Numbered from the stretch's first letter, positions 18,041-28,320 are shown. The stretch is 64,000 bases of DNA from Bryobacterales bacterium (GCA_003167255.1 PMTR01000152.1:4773-68772); one strand, 5' to 3'. Numbers and translations are program-made. The notes: generated by a model from the letters alone, not told the origin.

Positions 18041-21000
18041 TTACACCACCGTCTGCGCGGCCACTGAGTCAATCATTCGGTTGAATTCGGCTTCGACTTT
18101 AGCTTTGAAGTCTGCCTCGATCATGTAAGCCTCCGTGAACTCGGCGAACGCCCAGCGGCCATACCGCCCGTGGTTGTTCACGCCTGGTATCCAATACGTC
18201 TCCATGGTGGACTTCTTCTCCTTGGCGTCTTCCTTCCGGAAACCCTTGATCTCCACGATCAGATGGAGCAGGTCACCGTCCCCCCGCCCATCATCCACCA
18301 GCACGATGAAGTCGGGAAGGTACATGCGGGCCTGGGAGCCGTAGCGATAAGGCACTTCCAGACCGAGGTTGTGGTTCTTGACGTAGGCCTTCACCCGTGG
18401 ATGGGATTCGGCCACGCGGCAAAACTCCGCTTCCCAGTCGCTATCCAGAATGATCCAGTTGATGTGGCACCGGCGCGCGTCGGTCTGCCAGCGGCTGGTT
18501 CTCGACGTGTTGAACTTCACGTAGTTGGTGGAACCAGTGGGGTTGTAGGGGTCGAGTACAGCCTTGATGGGGCTCGTGCCCACCAATTTGCGGGTGATGG
18601 CGGCGGTAATTCGCTCGCACGCCATGTCCGCCAGTTCCTGGTACATGAGCTGGGCGGGATAGGTGCCACCCTTGCAGACTAGGCAGGTGTCGAGCCACTG
18701 CTTGGTGATCCGCTTGAGCTGTCCGAATAGGTGGAGCTTGGGATCTTCGCCCGTGTCGCGCCACTTGGTATAGATCAGGCGCTTTACCAAGTGAAACAGC
18801 AGCGTGGAGAGCCGCATATCGCCCAGGTGCTCCAGGGTGAGCTCAACACCTTCCCCAATGATGCCTTCGTTCTTGGTGATGGAAGGCCCCACCAGATCGG
18901 GGGTCAGGTCCAGCACCGAATCGGCATTGAAATCCGCGGTGAGCCGTTCCTCCGGCAACTCCACCCGGTACCCGGAAACCCGGGGGAAGCGGATTTCCAG
19001 GGCATCGCGTTCGGGACGCATGGCCTTCACCTGGATGGTCTCTCGGGGCGGTTGCGGTGGGGCGATGACCGGCTTCGCCGTGAAATCGAACGGAATTCCC
19101 AGCACGTCCGCATACTCCACATTGAACAGGCCTTCCTCATTGAGATCGTAGGACTGGCGCCGCAGCGCACGGCCAATTACCTGCTCGCAGAGAAGTTGCG
19201 TGCCGAAGGCTCGCACACCTAATACATGCGTGACGGTGTTGGCGTCCCAGCCTTCGGTGAGCATGGAGACCGACACCACACACCTTATCGATTCGCCAAG
19301 ACGGCCTTCTTTTCCTACCGTGTTCATGACTTCCCGGAGCAACTCCTGGTCGGTAAGGCCCTCGGCCTGTTGGCGGTCTCCGGTACGCTCGATAATCTCG
19401 CGGCGAAAGCGGTCGATCTCGTCGGTTGCCATGTCGCGGAAATTCTCATCCAGCGCTTCGCCGGATTCCAGTTGCTCGCTATCGATCAGCAGCGTATTGG
19501 GCCTGGCGAGTTGGTTGCCATGCTCATCGAAATTTCGAAACAGTGCCAGGCGTCCGTTTTCCAGCGTGGTAGAGCCGTCGTCGTTCTTCCGGTGGAACCC
19601 GGAGACGAAATCATAAACCAGCTTGGATGCGGACGTATTGTTGCAGACCACGATGAAGCAGGGAGGGACTCGAACGCCGGCGGCGCTCCACAGTTGGTAG
19701 GTCTTGTCATAGTGACCGTAGAGGGCTTCCAGCGCGGTTTGCAGCTCAACCGGGAGGCTGAGCGGATCGAGGGTGGCTGCCTTGCCGCGGCCCTTCTTGG
19801 GCATCCGCGCGCGAATGTGCTCCCAGAGGTTTCGGAACTTCGGCACGTCCCCGCCGGGGATGTTGTCCGCCACCGGCACGCGCGGCAGCTTCACGATGCC
19901 GCATTCAATGGCGTCCATCAGCGAAAAGTCGCTCATGGTCCAGGGAAACAGAGTGCCCTCGGCATAGTTCGAGCCCCGGAGAAAGAACGGCGTTGCGGAG
20001 AGATCGATGACTCGTGTGATGCCGAGCTTGCGCTTGACGATTTCCAAACCGGAGATCCAGAGCCGTGCAGCCTCGTTGTTCTTCTCGGCCTCTTGCTTCT
20101 CATCCCCTTTTAGGCCGGTCTCGCCCCCTGCGCCGGGCCTTTCGCGGTAGCAGTGATGAGCCTCATCGTTGATCACGAGGATGTTCTTCAGGCCCATGAG
20201 GTCCGGCATCACCCGCTGGACCATCTGCCCTTCGGTTTCCAGAGTATTCAACTCATCGCCACGGCCCTGGAGCAGTGAGCGCCCACCCTTCGAGAGTTCC
20301 ATACGCTCACGAAGTTTGAAGGCATGGTAGTTCGTGATGACGATTTTGGCGCGGTCGAGATCGCCCAGCATGTCGCCGGGCACCAGTTCGCGGCTCTGGT
20401 AGTAGCTATCCGGGTCGTTGGGTTGCAACACACGAAGGCGGTCGCGAATGGTTAGGCCAGGCGAGACCACCAGAAAGCCGCGCGTGAATTTGGTGCTACC
20501 GGGCCGGCGCACGGCGTTGATGGTTTGCCAGGCAATGATCATGGCCATCACGGTGGTCTTGCCCGCGCCGGTGGCCAGTTTCAGGGCGAGTCGCAGGAGC
20601 TCCGGGTTGGCGTCGTTGTTGGCGTTGGCGAGGTGTTCCATGAACGCTTTGCCAGGGCCGGCTTTCGGGGCAACCTCGGTGAGCCAGATGGCGGTCTCAA
20701 CGGCCTCGATCTGACAGAAGAACGGCCGGATGCCGCTGAACTTGTGATGTCGCCAGTGCTGGAGGAGACGTGCGGTTTCAGGCGTGACGTGCCAATCGTT
20801 CGGATCCTGCCGTTTCCGCCACAGCTCCACATGATGCCGCAATTCGTTAATGATGGACGTTTGATCGTACTGTTGCTCTTGGGTGGAGAGGCCTTTGCCC
20901 TCGTCAAAAATCAGATCTTGTTGATTCGCCTTTCCCTTGCGCTTCCGGGGTTTCGGGATGGGCGTGATGAACTCCGCGCGGCGCCGGTTTTCGATAATCT

Positions 21001-21097
21001 GTTGTGTTGGCTGGCCCTGCTCATCGAGCTCCCAGTTCCGTTTCGGTTCGTCATAGGGAGAGTTGAGAATCGGCCGTTCGAAGAATTGATTATCCAT
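18041..21097 (-). CDS. Restriction endonuclease, SF2 helicase plus PD-(D/E)xK-like nuclease, BPTD_3080-like
   Basis: ORF 1018 aa; LATGAGKTTVMAM, VINDEAHHCY, LSATPFF, EQVIGRALRR; C-terminal LPDFIVLVDDGRGDGDLLHLIVEIKGFR. Confidence 0.85.
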   Translation of the reverse strand: MDNQFFERPILNSPYDEPKRNWELDEQGQPTQQIIENRRRAEFITPIPKPRKRKGKANQQDLIFDEGKGLSTQEQQYDQTSIINELRHHVELWRKRQDPNDWHVTPETARLLQHWRHHKFSGIRPFFCQIEAVETAIWLTEVAPKAGPGKAFMEHLANANNDANPELLRLALKLATGAGKTTVMAMIIAWQTINAVRRPGSTKFTRGFLVVSPGLTIRDRLRVLQPNDPDSYYQSRELVPGDMLGDLDRAKIVITNYHAFKLRERMELSKGGRSLLQGRGDELNTLETEGQMVQRVMPDLMGLKNILVINDEAHHCYRERPGAGGETGLKGDEKQEAEKNNEAARLWISGLEIVKRKLGITRVIDLSATPFFLRGSNYAEGTLFPWTMSDFSLMDAIECGIVKLPRVPVADNIPGGDVPKFRNLWEHIRARMPKKGRGKAATLDPLSLPVELQTALEALYGHYDKTYQLWSAAGVRVPPCFIVVCNNTSASKLVYDFVSGFHRKNDDGSTTLENGRLALFRNFDEHGNQLARPNTLLIDSEQLESGEALDENFRDMATDEIDRFRREIIERTGDRQQAEGLTDQELLREVMNTVGKEGRLGESIRCVVSVSMLTEGWDANTVTHVLGVRAFGTQLLCEQVIGRALRRQSYDLNEEGLFNVEYADVLGIPFDFTAKPVIAPPQPPRETIQVKAMRPERDALEIRFPRVSGYRVELPEERLTADFNADSVLDLTPDLVGPSITKNEGIIGEGVELTLEHLGDMRLSTLLFHLVKRLIYTKWRDTGEDPKLHLFGQLKRITKQWLDTCLVCKGGTYPAQLMYQELADMACERITAAITRKLVGTSPIKAVLDPYNPTGSTNYVKFNTSRTSRWQTDARRCHINWIILDSDWEAEFCRVAESHPRVKAYVKNHNLGLEVPYRYGSQARMYLPDFIVLVDDGRGDGDLLHLIVEIKGFRKEDAKEKKSTMETYWIPGVNNHGRYGRWAFAEFTEAYMIEADFKAKVEAEFNRMIDSVAAQTVV

Positions 21098-21411
21098 GTC
21101 CTAACTGTTCTCGCCCGCCACCTTCCTGGACCGAGCTTGTTCTACCAACCGTCTCAACATAACACTGCGCGGCGCCCATCGCTCACCACTGGGTGCCGTA
21201 AGCGCAAGCGAGCTGAACCGTCGGAGTCTTCTTCATATTGCCCTCGGCTTGCCGACGACTCCCGCACGGGCCGTTGGATTCACCAGTCGCGGTTACGGTT
21301 CGAAGATGGGAGAATGTATCTGTTGCGAGTCGTTGTGGCCGAAGATGAACAGCCGCCTGTGATTATCACGGCTTACCGGACCAGCAAAATAGAGAAGTAC
21401 TGGAGCGCCGA

Positions 21412-21627
21412 ATGAAAGTAGTATACGACCCCGAAGTGGACGTCCTCAGCGTCCTGCTGAGCGATGCGCCGGTTGCGGAAAGCGATCAGGATAAGCCCGG
21501 CGTCATCCTGGACTACGACGCCGGCGGCAACGTGGTGAGTTTCGAGATTCTCGATGCTTCGAAGCGCATGGCGAATCCCATGTCCGTCGAGTACGCCGTT
21601 ACGCCGCCACTTCGCCGGCCGGCATGA
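21412..21627 (+). CDS. DUF2283-family small protein
   Basis: ORF 71 aa; MKVVYDPEVDVLSVLLSD...GVILDYDAGGNVVSFEILDAS. Confidence 0.8.
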   Translation: MKVVYDPEVDVLSVLLSDAPVAESDQDKPGVILDYDAGGNVVSFEILDASKRMANPMSVEYAVTPPLRRPA

Positions 21628-22388
21628 TGGTGCTGGATGCGCTGATTCGCGAGTTCAACGGCCACGTGGCGTTCCGGGAACGCCGGCCGGGCGTGCTCCA
21701 GGTCCTGGCCCCGTTGTTTCACGAAGACGGCGACATGGTGGACATCTTCCTCGATGAACCCTTGAACGGTTCCGGCAAGGTCCGGATCGGCGACCATGGA
21801 CTGACGCTGATGCGTCTCACGTACACCTACGACCTGGACACCGAGAACAAGCAGCGCATCTTCAATCGCATCTTGTCGGAAAACCGGATTCAGGAACAGG
21901 ACGGGCGGCTGTATATCGAGGCCGAACCTGAACGGCTGTACCCGGCGCTGCTTCAATTCGCGCAGACGGTCGCCAAGGTCTCCAGCATGCAGTACTACAA
22001 GCGGGAGGTGATCCAGAACCTTTTCTACGAGCAGTTGGCCGAGTTCGTCGAGGAGAAGCTGGCCGAGTACAACCCGCGCCGGAACACATTGCCGATTCCG
22101 GACCACGACGAGTACGAGGTGGATTACCAGTTCGACATCGGCCCCCGCCCGCTCTTCCTGTTCGGAGTGAAAGACAACGATAAGGCGCGGCTGGCCACCA
22201 TTTCATGCCTGGAGTTTCAGCGGCGGCGCATCGCGTTCAAGGGCGTGATGGTGCACCAGGATTTCGAGAGCGGGATCACCAAGAAGGATCGTACCCGGAT
22301 CACCAGCGCCAGCGACAAGCAGTTTCCGTCGCTCGACGACTTCCGGGAGAACGGCCCGCAGTTCTTGGAACGTGAGCGCGCGGCCTGA
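21624..22388 (+). CDS. DUF1828/DUF1829-like protein
   Basis: ORF 254 aa; overlaps the DUF2283 gene; HEDGDMVDIFLDEPLNGSGKVRIGDHGLTLMRL resembles DUF1828 proteins. Confidence 0.65.
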   Translation: MMVLDALIREFNGHVAFRERRPGVLQVLAPLFHEDGDMVDIFLDEPLNGSGKVRIGDHGLTLMRLTYTYDLDTENKQRIFNRILSENRIQEQDGRLYIEAEPERLYPALLQFAQTVAKVSSMQYYKREVIQNLFYEQLAEFVEEKLAEYNPRRNTLPIPDHDEYEVDYQFDIGPRPLFLFGVKDNDKARLATISCLEFQRRRIAFKGVMVHQDFESGITKKDRTRITSASDKQFPSLDDFRENGPQFLERERAA

Positions 22389-22523
22389 GTTGCCACTCAA
22401 CGATTCGCTTCGCAGCGATAGGTGTCCAAGGAACGGGCGATAGTCTGGAATTTTCCTCGCCTCGCCCATCGGCCGAAGCAGAAATTGGACACATGAAAGA
22501 TTCGTTTGCCCCAGCCACCCACA

Positions 22524-22890
22524 TTTCAACTTCTTTCCCCCTCAGAATCAATTACTTGCCAGGAATCTCTTGCCCCAGGCGTCTGCTACCCTGAAGCCGG
22601 GTAGGAGCTTTCGCGAACGCGGCGCTTTTGAGGCGCTCCACGGACTATTGTTTTTCATGCCGCCTGCCCTCAAAACCGCCCAAGCTTCGGCGATCCAAGC
22701 GAGTCCTTTATGCAATCGGATCTTCCAACCAACACCCTCGACCTCCGCCGCTCCGCCACTCGCTCGCTGGCCGCTCCTCTTTTGGCGAAACGAAGCCAAT
22801 TTCAGCCCCGCCCGGCCCCCTTGAGCCGCGCCACCCCGTTATACCAAACGAACCCAATCCCAAAAACGGACAGTGGCGAGCCTCCCGGGG
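22524..22890 (+). repeat. Copy 1 of a ~370-bp non-coding direct repeat
   Basis: Matches 23039-23412 (ATTTCAACTTCTTT..CCCTCAGAATCAATTA ... CGTTATACCAAACGAACC..AAAAACGGACAGTGGCGAG). Confidence 0.85.
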
Positions 22891-23038
22891 CTGCTGTCGG
22901 GGTGGCTGTTCGCAGTCACCGGGATCGGATACAATTGATCCGGCTGGAGGGACTTAAGCGCATACATGCGACACCTCATCTTGTATAGCGTCCCAGCCCT
23001 GACGGACATGGCCACCACCAATAGCGAACGAGCCGGGC

Positions 23039-23412
23039 AAATTTCAACTTCTTTTTCCCTCAGAATCAATTATTTACCAGGAATCTCTTGTCCCATGCGT
23101 CTGCTACTCTGAAGCCGGGTAGCAGCTTTCGCGAGCGCGGGACCCTTGAGGCGCTCGACGGACTATTGTTCTTCATGCCGCCTGCCCTCAAAACCGCCGG
23201 ACCTTCGGCGATCCAAATGAGTCCTTTATGCAATCGGATCTTCCAACCAACACCCTCGACCTCGGCCGCTGGATCGGACAACGCCCGCTGGCCGCTCCTC
23301 TTTTTGCGAAACGAAGCCAATTTCAGCCCCACCCGGCCTCCTGGAGCCCGCGCCACCCCGTTATACCAAACGAACCTAGTCCCAAAAACGGACAGTGGCG
23401 AGGCTTCCGGAG
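23039..23412 (+). repeat. Copy 2 of a ~370-bp non-coding direct repeat
   Basis: See copy 1. Confidence 0.85.
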
Positions 23413-23620
23413 CGTGACTTATTTCCAAACCCAGTTTCGGCCCCAACATGGTCCAGTTTCGTCGGCTAATTCCTTTGTTTCCGTCAAACCCGCCCGAAAA
23501 GTGACCCATGCATGGGTCGGTTTGTGGAATTCGGGCCTCCCGCCAAGCTGTCTAACACGCCTGAGAAGCGAACCGGAACGAACCCAATTCTTCGGCGCCA
23601 AACGAACCCAATTTTGCCGC

Positions 23621-25903
23621 CTACTTCACCCGCCACTCGATGATGCCGAACTCGCGCCAGTCCGTGTCGCGCGTCAGGAAGTTCGCGCCGGGCGGGCCAA
23701 TCTCACCGGTCTTGTAATGCACCGTCCGCGGCTCCACTTCGAGGCGCACCGCCGTGGCCGTCACGGGAACGAAGGCCGCGGTGTTGAACCGGTCCTTATC
23801 GACGGTATAGGAGGCCGGTATGGGTTTCCAATCGCCGCCGTCCCGATACAAGACCCGCCAGGTAGCCGGCAGCTTGCAGAATCGCCGGTCGTCGGCGAAA
23901 TAAACGGACGCGGAGGAGATCCTGGTGGGCGCTTTGAAATCGTACTCCACCCACGCCGGTTGGCCGGTGGGCGGACGCATGCGGAAGTAGCGGTGCGATT
24001 CGTCGGCGGAGCTGATCGGGTCGGCGCCATCGTAAACCGCGGCGATGTCGTCGTTCTGATCGTTGTAGCCGGTCCACTTCTTCTCGATGCCGCCGGAAGA
24101 TTCCACCTTGGCGATGGCGGGCGGCGGCATCACCGGCAGCGTCACGGCCTTCTCCGAGCGTCGCGCAAGCCAGACTGCCATTTCGCCCATGCCGCGATTG
24201 GCCCAGGCGTAGTAGGGAATGGCGACCAGATTCTGGCCGGCGATCACAGTGACACCGTTCAACAGATCCGGACGGAACTCGCTCCGCAGCGCCGCATCAT
24301 CCGCGACCACGCGGTTGAGCGCGTGTCCGCCGTTGTCGGGCCACTCGGCGCAATAGACCAGCGGGCCGCGTTCCAACGCCACCAGGCCGGCGTCGTCTTT
24401 CACGCGCGCATCAGCCAACACGCGGCGCACTGGCATGGGCATCGAAAGGTCGATGGAGTCGCCGGGCATCCACTCGCGGCTGATCCTGGCGTACCCATTG
24501 GCCATCGAGGCATTGATGGCGCGGCCGTTAATCTTGAGGACCACCGGCGCGCGGTTGGTGTCGAGGAAGCGGTAGAGATCGCCCGACATCACCTGGCTGC
24601 CGGTCCATCCGGGAATACGCACGTAGATGGCGAAGCGGCGCGGCGCATCCGGATCGACGTGGATCTTCACGCCGCCGTCCCACGGATAGCGCGTCTCCTG
24701 GCGCACGCGGACCCGGCTCCCGCCCATGGCGATGCGCGCGGTCGATCCCACAAAGAGATTGACGTACAGCTCATCGTCGTTGCGCGCGTAGACATAGCCG
24801 CCCAGCGACGCCATCAGGCGAACGACATTCGGCGGGCAGCAGGGCGTATCGATCCAGTCAAAGCGCTCGTAGTTGCCGTAGGACATCAGCGGATTCTGGT
24901 AGAAGAAGCGGTCACCTTTGAGCGAAACCCCGTCGAGGAACCCGTTGTAGAGCACGCGCTCCATCAGGTCGGCGTACCGCGCGTCGCGGTGCAGCAGGAA
25001 CATGCGTTGGTTCCACACCACGTTGCCGTAGGAGGCGCAGGTTTCGTTCCAGGCGCTGAGATTTGGCAGCTCGTAAGGCTGCCCGTACTGCTCGTGGAAG
25101 CGCACAGAACCGATCGCCCCGGTGAGATAGGTCTTGCGCGAGGCGTCCTGCCAGATGCTGTCGATGGCGCGATTGTAATCGCCGCCGCCGGTGAGCGCGG
25201 CGATATCGGTGAAGGGAATGTAGAGATAGGTGGCGCGCACGCAGTGGCCCTCGGCCGCCATCTGCTGAGCGATCGGCTTATCGTCCTGCGCGTACGTGCG
25301 GTCGAGCGCGTATTCGCCGGTGCGCGGGTAATCGTCCTTGCCACGCTCGTCAAGGAAGAACTGCGCGAGGCGCGCGTAACGGGCGTCGCCGGTCTCGCCG
25401 TACATGTCGAGCAGCCCGATCTTCATGCCCTCGTGGCTGGAAATGTAGGTCTTCTTTCCGGGGCCGTAGGCGGCATCGAGCGCGTCGATGGCTTTGATGG
25501 CCTCATCCAACATCTTGCGTTCGCCGGTCGAGCGATACCAGGCGACGGCGGCTTCGTAGAAGTAGCCCGAGATGCGGGTGGGATTCTGCAAGCGCGTTTC
25601 GGTGGCGGCCACTTCGCGATCCACCAGTTTCGAGACGTACTGCCGCAATTCCGCATCGGCCTGCTTGGCGAGCATGTAGGCAGCGGCCTGAATGAGCCGC
25701 GGGTTATCGTAACTGCGGTCGCCGAATTTCTGGAACAGGTGCTGGATCGAGACCGTCCGATTCACCTGCATCTTGGGCGCCCAGAATTGGTCGGTGATAT
25801 CGACGTCCGCCAATGGCACCGGCTCGAGCGTGTAGATGGGTTTCGAAATTTGCGCCGCGCACAGCGCCGCGATAAGAACTACAAAGGCGATCCAGGGCTT
25901 CAT
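23621..25903 (-). CDS. Glycoside hydrolase family 127-like (beta-L-arabinofuranosidase, DUF1680)
   Basis: Start MKPWIAFVVLIAALCAAQ chosen inside the supplied 832-aa ORF; 760 aa; DTPCCPPNVVRLMASLGGYVYA motif. Confidence 0.85.
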   Translation of the reverse strand: MKPWIAFVVLIAALCAAQISKPIYTLEPVPLADVDITDQFWAPKMQVNRTVSIQHLFQKFGDRSYDNPRLIQAAAYMLAKQADAELRQYVSKLVDREVAATETRLQNPTRISGYFYEAAVAWYRSTGERKMLDEAIKAIDALDAAYGPGKKTYISSHEGMKIGLLDMYGETGDARYARLAQFFLDERGKDDYPRTGEYALDRTYAQDDKPIAQQMAAEGHCVRATYLYIPFTDIAALTGGGDYNRAIDSIWQDASRKTYLTGAIGSVRFHEQYGQPYELPNLSAWNETCASYGNVVWNQRMFLLHRDARYADLMERVLYNGFLDGVSLKGDRFFYQNPLMSYGNYERFDWIDTPCCPPNVVRLMASLGGYVYARNDDELYVNLFVGSTARIAMGGSRVRVRQETRYPWDGGVKIHVDPDAPRRFAIYVRIPGWTGSQVMSGDLYRFLDTNRAPVVLKINGRAINASMANGYARISREWMPGDSIDLSMPMPVRRVLADARVKDDAGLVALERGPLVYCAEWPDNGGHALNRVVADDAALRSEFRPDLLNGVTVIAGQNLVAIPYYAWANRGMGEMAVWLARRSEKAVTLPVMPPPAIAKVESSGGIEKKWTGYNDQNDDIAAVYDGADPISSADESHRYFRMRPPTGQPAWVEYDFKAPTRISSASVYFADDRRFCKLPATWRVLYRDGGDWKPIPASYTVDKDRFNTAAFVPVTATAVRLEVEPRTVHYKTGEIGPPGANFLTRDTDWREFGIIEWRVK

Positions 25904-28320
25904 GGGTTTACGCGCCATTCGATCACCCCGCCTTCGTACCAGGTGATTTCCTGTTGCAGATAGTTGGCGTCGGGCGGACCGAGGTCGCCCTTCTTGTAAG
26001 TGCGGGGCTGCAATTGGATTTCGATGCGCAGCGCGGAAGTGGTCACGGCATCGAAGGAAAGCCGGTTGAACTTGTCGCGTTCCACGCCGTAGGCCGCAGT
26101 GGTATGGACCGGCTTCCACTCGTTCCCGTCCTTATATAACAGGCGCCACCCTTTCGGCGTCACGCAGTATTGCTTGTCGTCTTTCCAATAGACTTCGACG
26201 GAAGAAACGCGCGCGGCCTTGGCGAGGTCGTACTGAATCCAGGCGCTGTCGCCGCTCTGCGGATGCAGACGGAGATACGGCGCGTTGCCGTCTTCGGAGT
26301 TAATGGGTTCGAAGCCGTCCTGGATGGCCGAAATCTCGCCCGAGCCATCCTGCGAATTGGGGTACCAGCGCTGCTCCGGCGTGGGCGGTTTGTGGCCGGG
26401 ATAATTTTCGGCAACCGTGCCGTTGCCCACCGATGAAGTGGCCTTGGCGGTGGAAGCCAGAGAGGTGCGCGGCGCGACGCGGGCCTTCGATTCATCGCGC
26501 GCCAGCCAGATCGACATCTCGGACGCGCCGCGGTTGCCGAAAGCGTAATACGGGATCGCCACCATCGGCTGCGCCTGGCGGTTCAGCGAAACTCCGTCGG
26601 CACCGCGGCTGAGCGAGACGGCGCTGCCGGTCAAAGCGCCGACACCGTCGAGCAGATCCTTCTGATAGGCGAATTGCAGCTTGGCGGCGGGCGGCGCCAC
26701 CAGGTTGAAAATGCCGGCTGGGTTGTCGGCGCGCTCCACGCAATAGACCAGGGGACCGCGCTCAAAGGCCACCAGGCCGCGGTCGTCGGCCACTTCGTCG
26801 CGCGCCACCACCTGCTGGATCTCCATCGGCAAGTTGAACTCGACCACGTCACCGGTATTCCATTCGCGCTCGATGCGCGCGTAGCCGCGGTCGGTTGTGT
26901 AGGTGACGGGCCGGCTGTTGATGGTGATGGCGACCGCCGGTGGCGACGGCGCCAGGTACTTGTAGAGCAGCAGCGGCATGGGCTGGTTGCGCACCCATCC
27001 CGGAATGCGGATGAAGAGCGGGAAGCGCCAGGAGTACTGCGGGCTCACGGTGAGCTTCACCGCGCCGTTCCACGGGTAATCGGTTTCCTGCGCCAGGTCC
27101 ACTTTCACGTTGCGAATTTTGGTCTGCGCCTTGCTGGCGACGAAGAGGTTGACGTAGAGGCCCGGGTCTCCCTGCGCATAGATGAGGCTGCCCAATTGCG
27201 GCAGCAGGCGCGCGAGGTTGGGCGGGCAGCAATCGGGGCCGAAGGCTGCCTGCCTGGTGAAGCTGCCGGACGCCATCAGGGGCGCCTGGTAGAGATACTT
27301 GTCGCCGGCCAGCGAGACACCCGCCAGAAATCCGTTGTAGAGGGTGCGCTCCATCATGTCGGCGTAGCGCGAATCCTGCGTGAGCAGGAAGAGCCGGTGG
27401 TTCCACAAGGTGTTGCCGTAGGCGGCGCAGATTTCATTCCAGCAGGTGAGGTTCGGCAGATCGTAATCGTCGCCGTAATTCTCTTCGTGGCGATACGTGC
27501 CGACGCCGCCGGTCAGGTAGGTACGCTTGGAGACGGCGTCTTCCCAGATGCGCTGGGTAGCCTTGATGTAATCGGAATCGTTGGTGAGCGCGGCGATATC
27601 GGTGAGCGGCGTGTACAGGTAGGTGGCGCGCACGGCGTGGCCGATGGCGCGGGCCTGCTGCTTCACGGGCTCGGCATCCTGCGCGTAGGCTCCGTAAAGT
27701 TTGGTGCGGCCGGCGGAATTGCCGCGCGAATCCAGGAAGAATTTGGCGAGCATCAGATACTTGGCCTTGCCGGTCGCGCGGTACAGCCGCACCAGGCCAA
27801 GCTTTAGCCCCTCGTGGTTGGAGATGTCGTGGCGCTTGTCGGGTCCGAAAACGGCATCCAGATCGTCGGCGATCTCTATGGCCACGTCGAGCAGTTTGCG
27901 GCTGCCGGTGGCTTCGAAATAGGCCACTGAAGTTTCGAGGAAGTTGCCGGCGTTCAGCGTGGAGCCGTCGCCATTGGTGGACCAGACGTGTTTCTGCGTG
28001 CGAATCCGCTGGATGATGGCGTCGAGCTTGCCATCGATGCGCGCGCGCAAGGCCGGGTCGGGGTGCTGCGCGAGCGAGTAGCATGCCGCCTCGATGAGCC
28101 GCAGGTCGGGATTGCGGCCCATCCGGTCGAAGCGATCGAGCAGGCCCGGAATCGAAACCGTGCGATTGTTATCGAGCCGCGGCGTCCAGAAAGTGTCGGT
28201 GATCTGGACGTTGCCGAAGGGGATTCGGGCGACCGGGTAATCGTTCTTGCGCGAGGCCGGCTGGGAGAAAGCGAGCAGGGCGCACCCGGCCACGGCGATA
28301 GCGATCCAGCGATTCCGCAT
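25900..28320 (-). CDS. Glycoside hydrolase family 127-like (beta-L-arabinofuranosidase, DUF1680), paralogue
   Basis: ORF 806 aa; signal peptide; FGPDCCPPNLARLLPQLGSLIYA; 4-nt overlap with downstream paralogue. Confidence 0.85.
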   Translation of the reverse strand: MRNRWIAIAVAGCALLAFSQPASRKNDYPVARIPFGNVQITDTFWTPRLDNNRTVSIPGLLDRFDRMGRNPDLRLIEAACYSLAQHPDPALRARIDGKLDAIIQRIRTQKHVWSTNGDGSTLNAGNFLETSVAYFEATGSRKLLDVAIEIADDLDAVFGPDKRHDISNHEGLKLGLVRLYRATGKAKYLMLAKFFLDSRGNSAGRTKLYGAYAQDAEPVKQQARAIGHAVRATYLYTPLTDIAALTNDSDYIKATQRIWEDAVSKRTYLTGGVGTYRHEENYGDDYDLPNLTCWNEICAAYGNTLWNHRLFLLTQDSRYADMMERTLYNGFLAGVSLAGDKYLYQAPLMASGSFTRQAAFGPDCCPPNLARLLPQLGSLIYAQGDPGLYVNLFVASKAQTKIRNVKVDLAQETDYPWNGAVKLTVSPQYSWRFPLFIRIPGWVRNQPMPLLLYKYLAPSPPAVAITINSRPVTYTTDRGYARIEREWNTGDVVEFNLPMEIQQVVARDEVADDRGLVAFERGPLVYCVERADNPAGIFNLVAPPAAKLQFAYQKDLLDGVGALTGSAVSLSRGADGVSLNRQAQPMVAIPYYAFGNRGASEMSIWLARDESKARVAPRTSLASTAKATSSVGNGTVAENYPGHKPPTPEQRWYPNSQDGSGEISAIQDGFEPINSEDGNAPYLRLHPQSGDSAWIQYDLAKAARVSSVEVYWKDDKQYCVTPKGWRLLYKDGNEWKPVHTTAAYGVERDKFNRLSFDAVTTSALRIEIQLQPRTYKKGDLGPPDANYLQQEITWYEGGVIEWRVNP

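Noticed and set aside
22548-23509. Small ORFs within the duplicated 370-bp repeats
   Set aside because: Reading frames not preserved consistently between copies; best explained as non-coding repeat
23228-25963. 911-aa plus-strand ORF
   Set aside because: Antisense shadow of the GH127 gene, low-complexity H/R/V/G composition; no domain pattern
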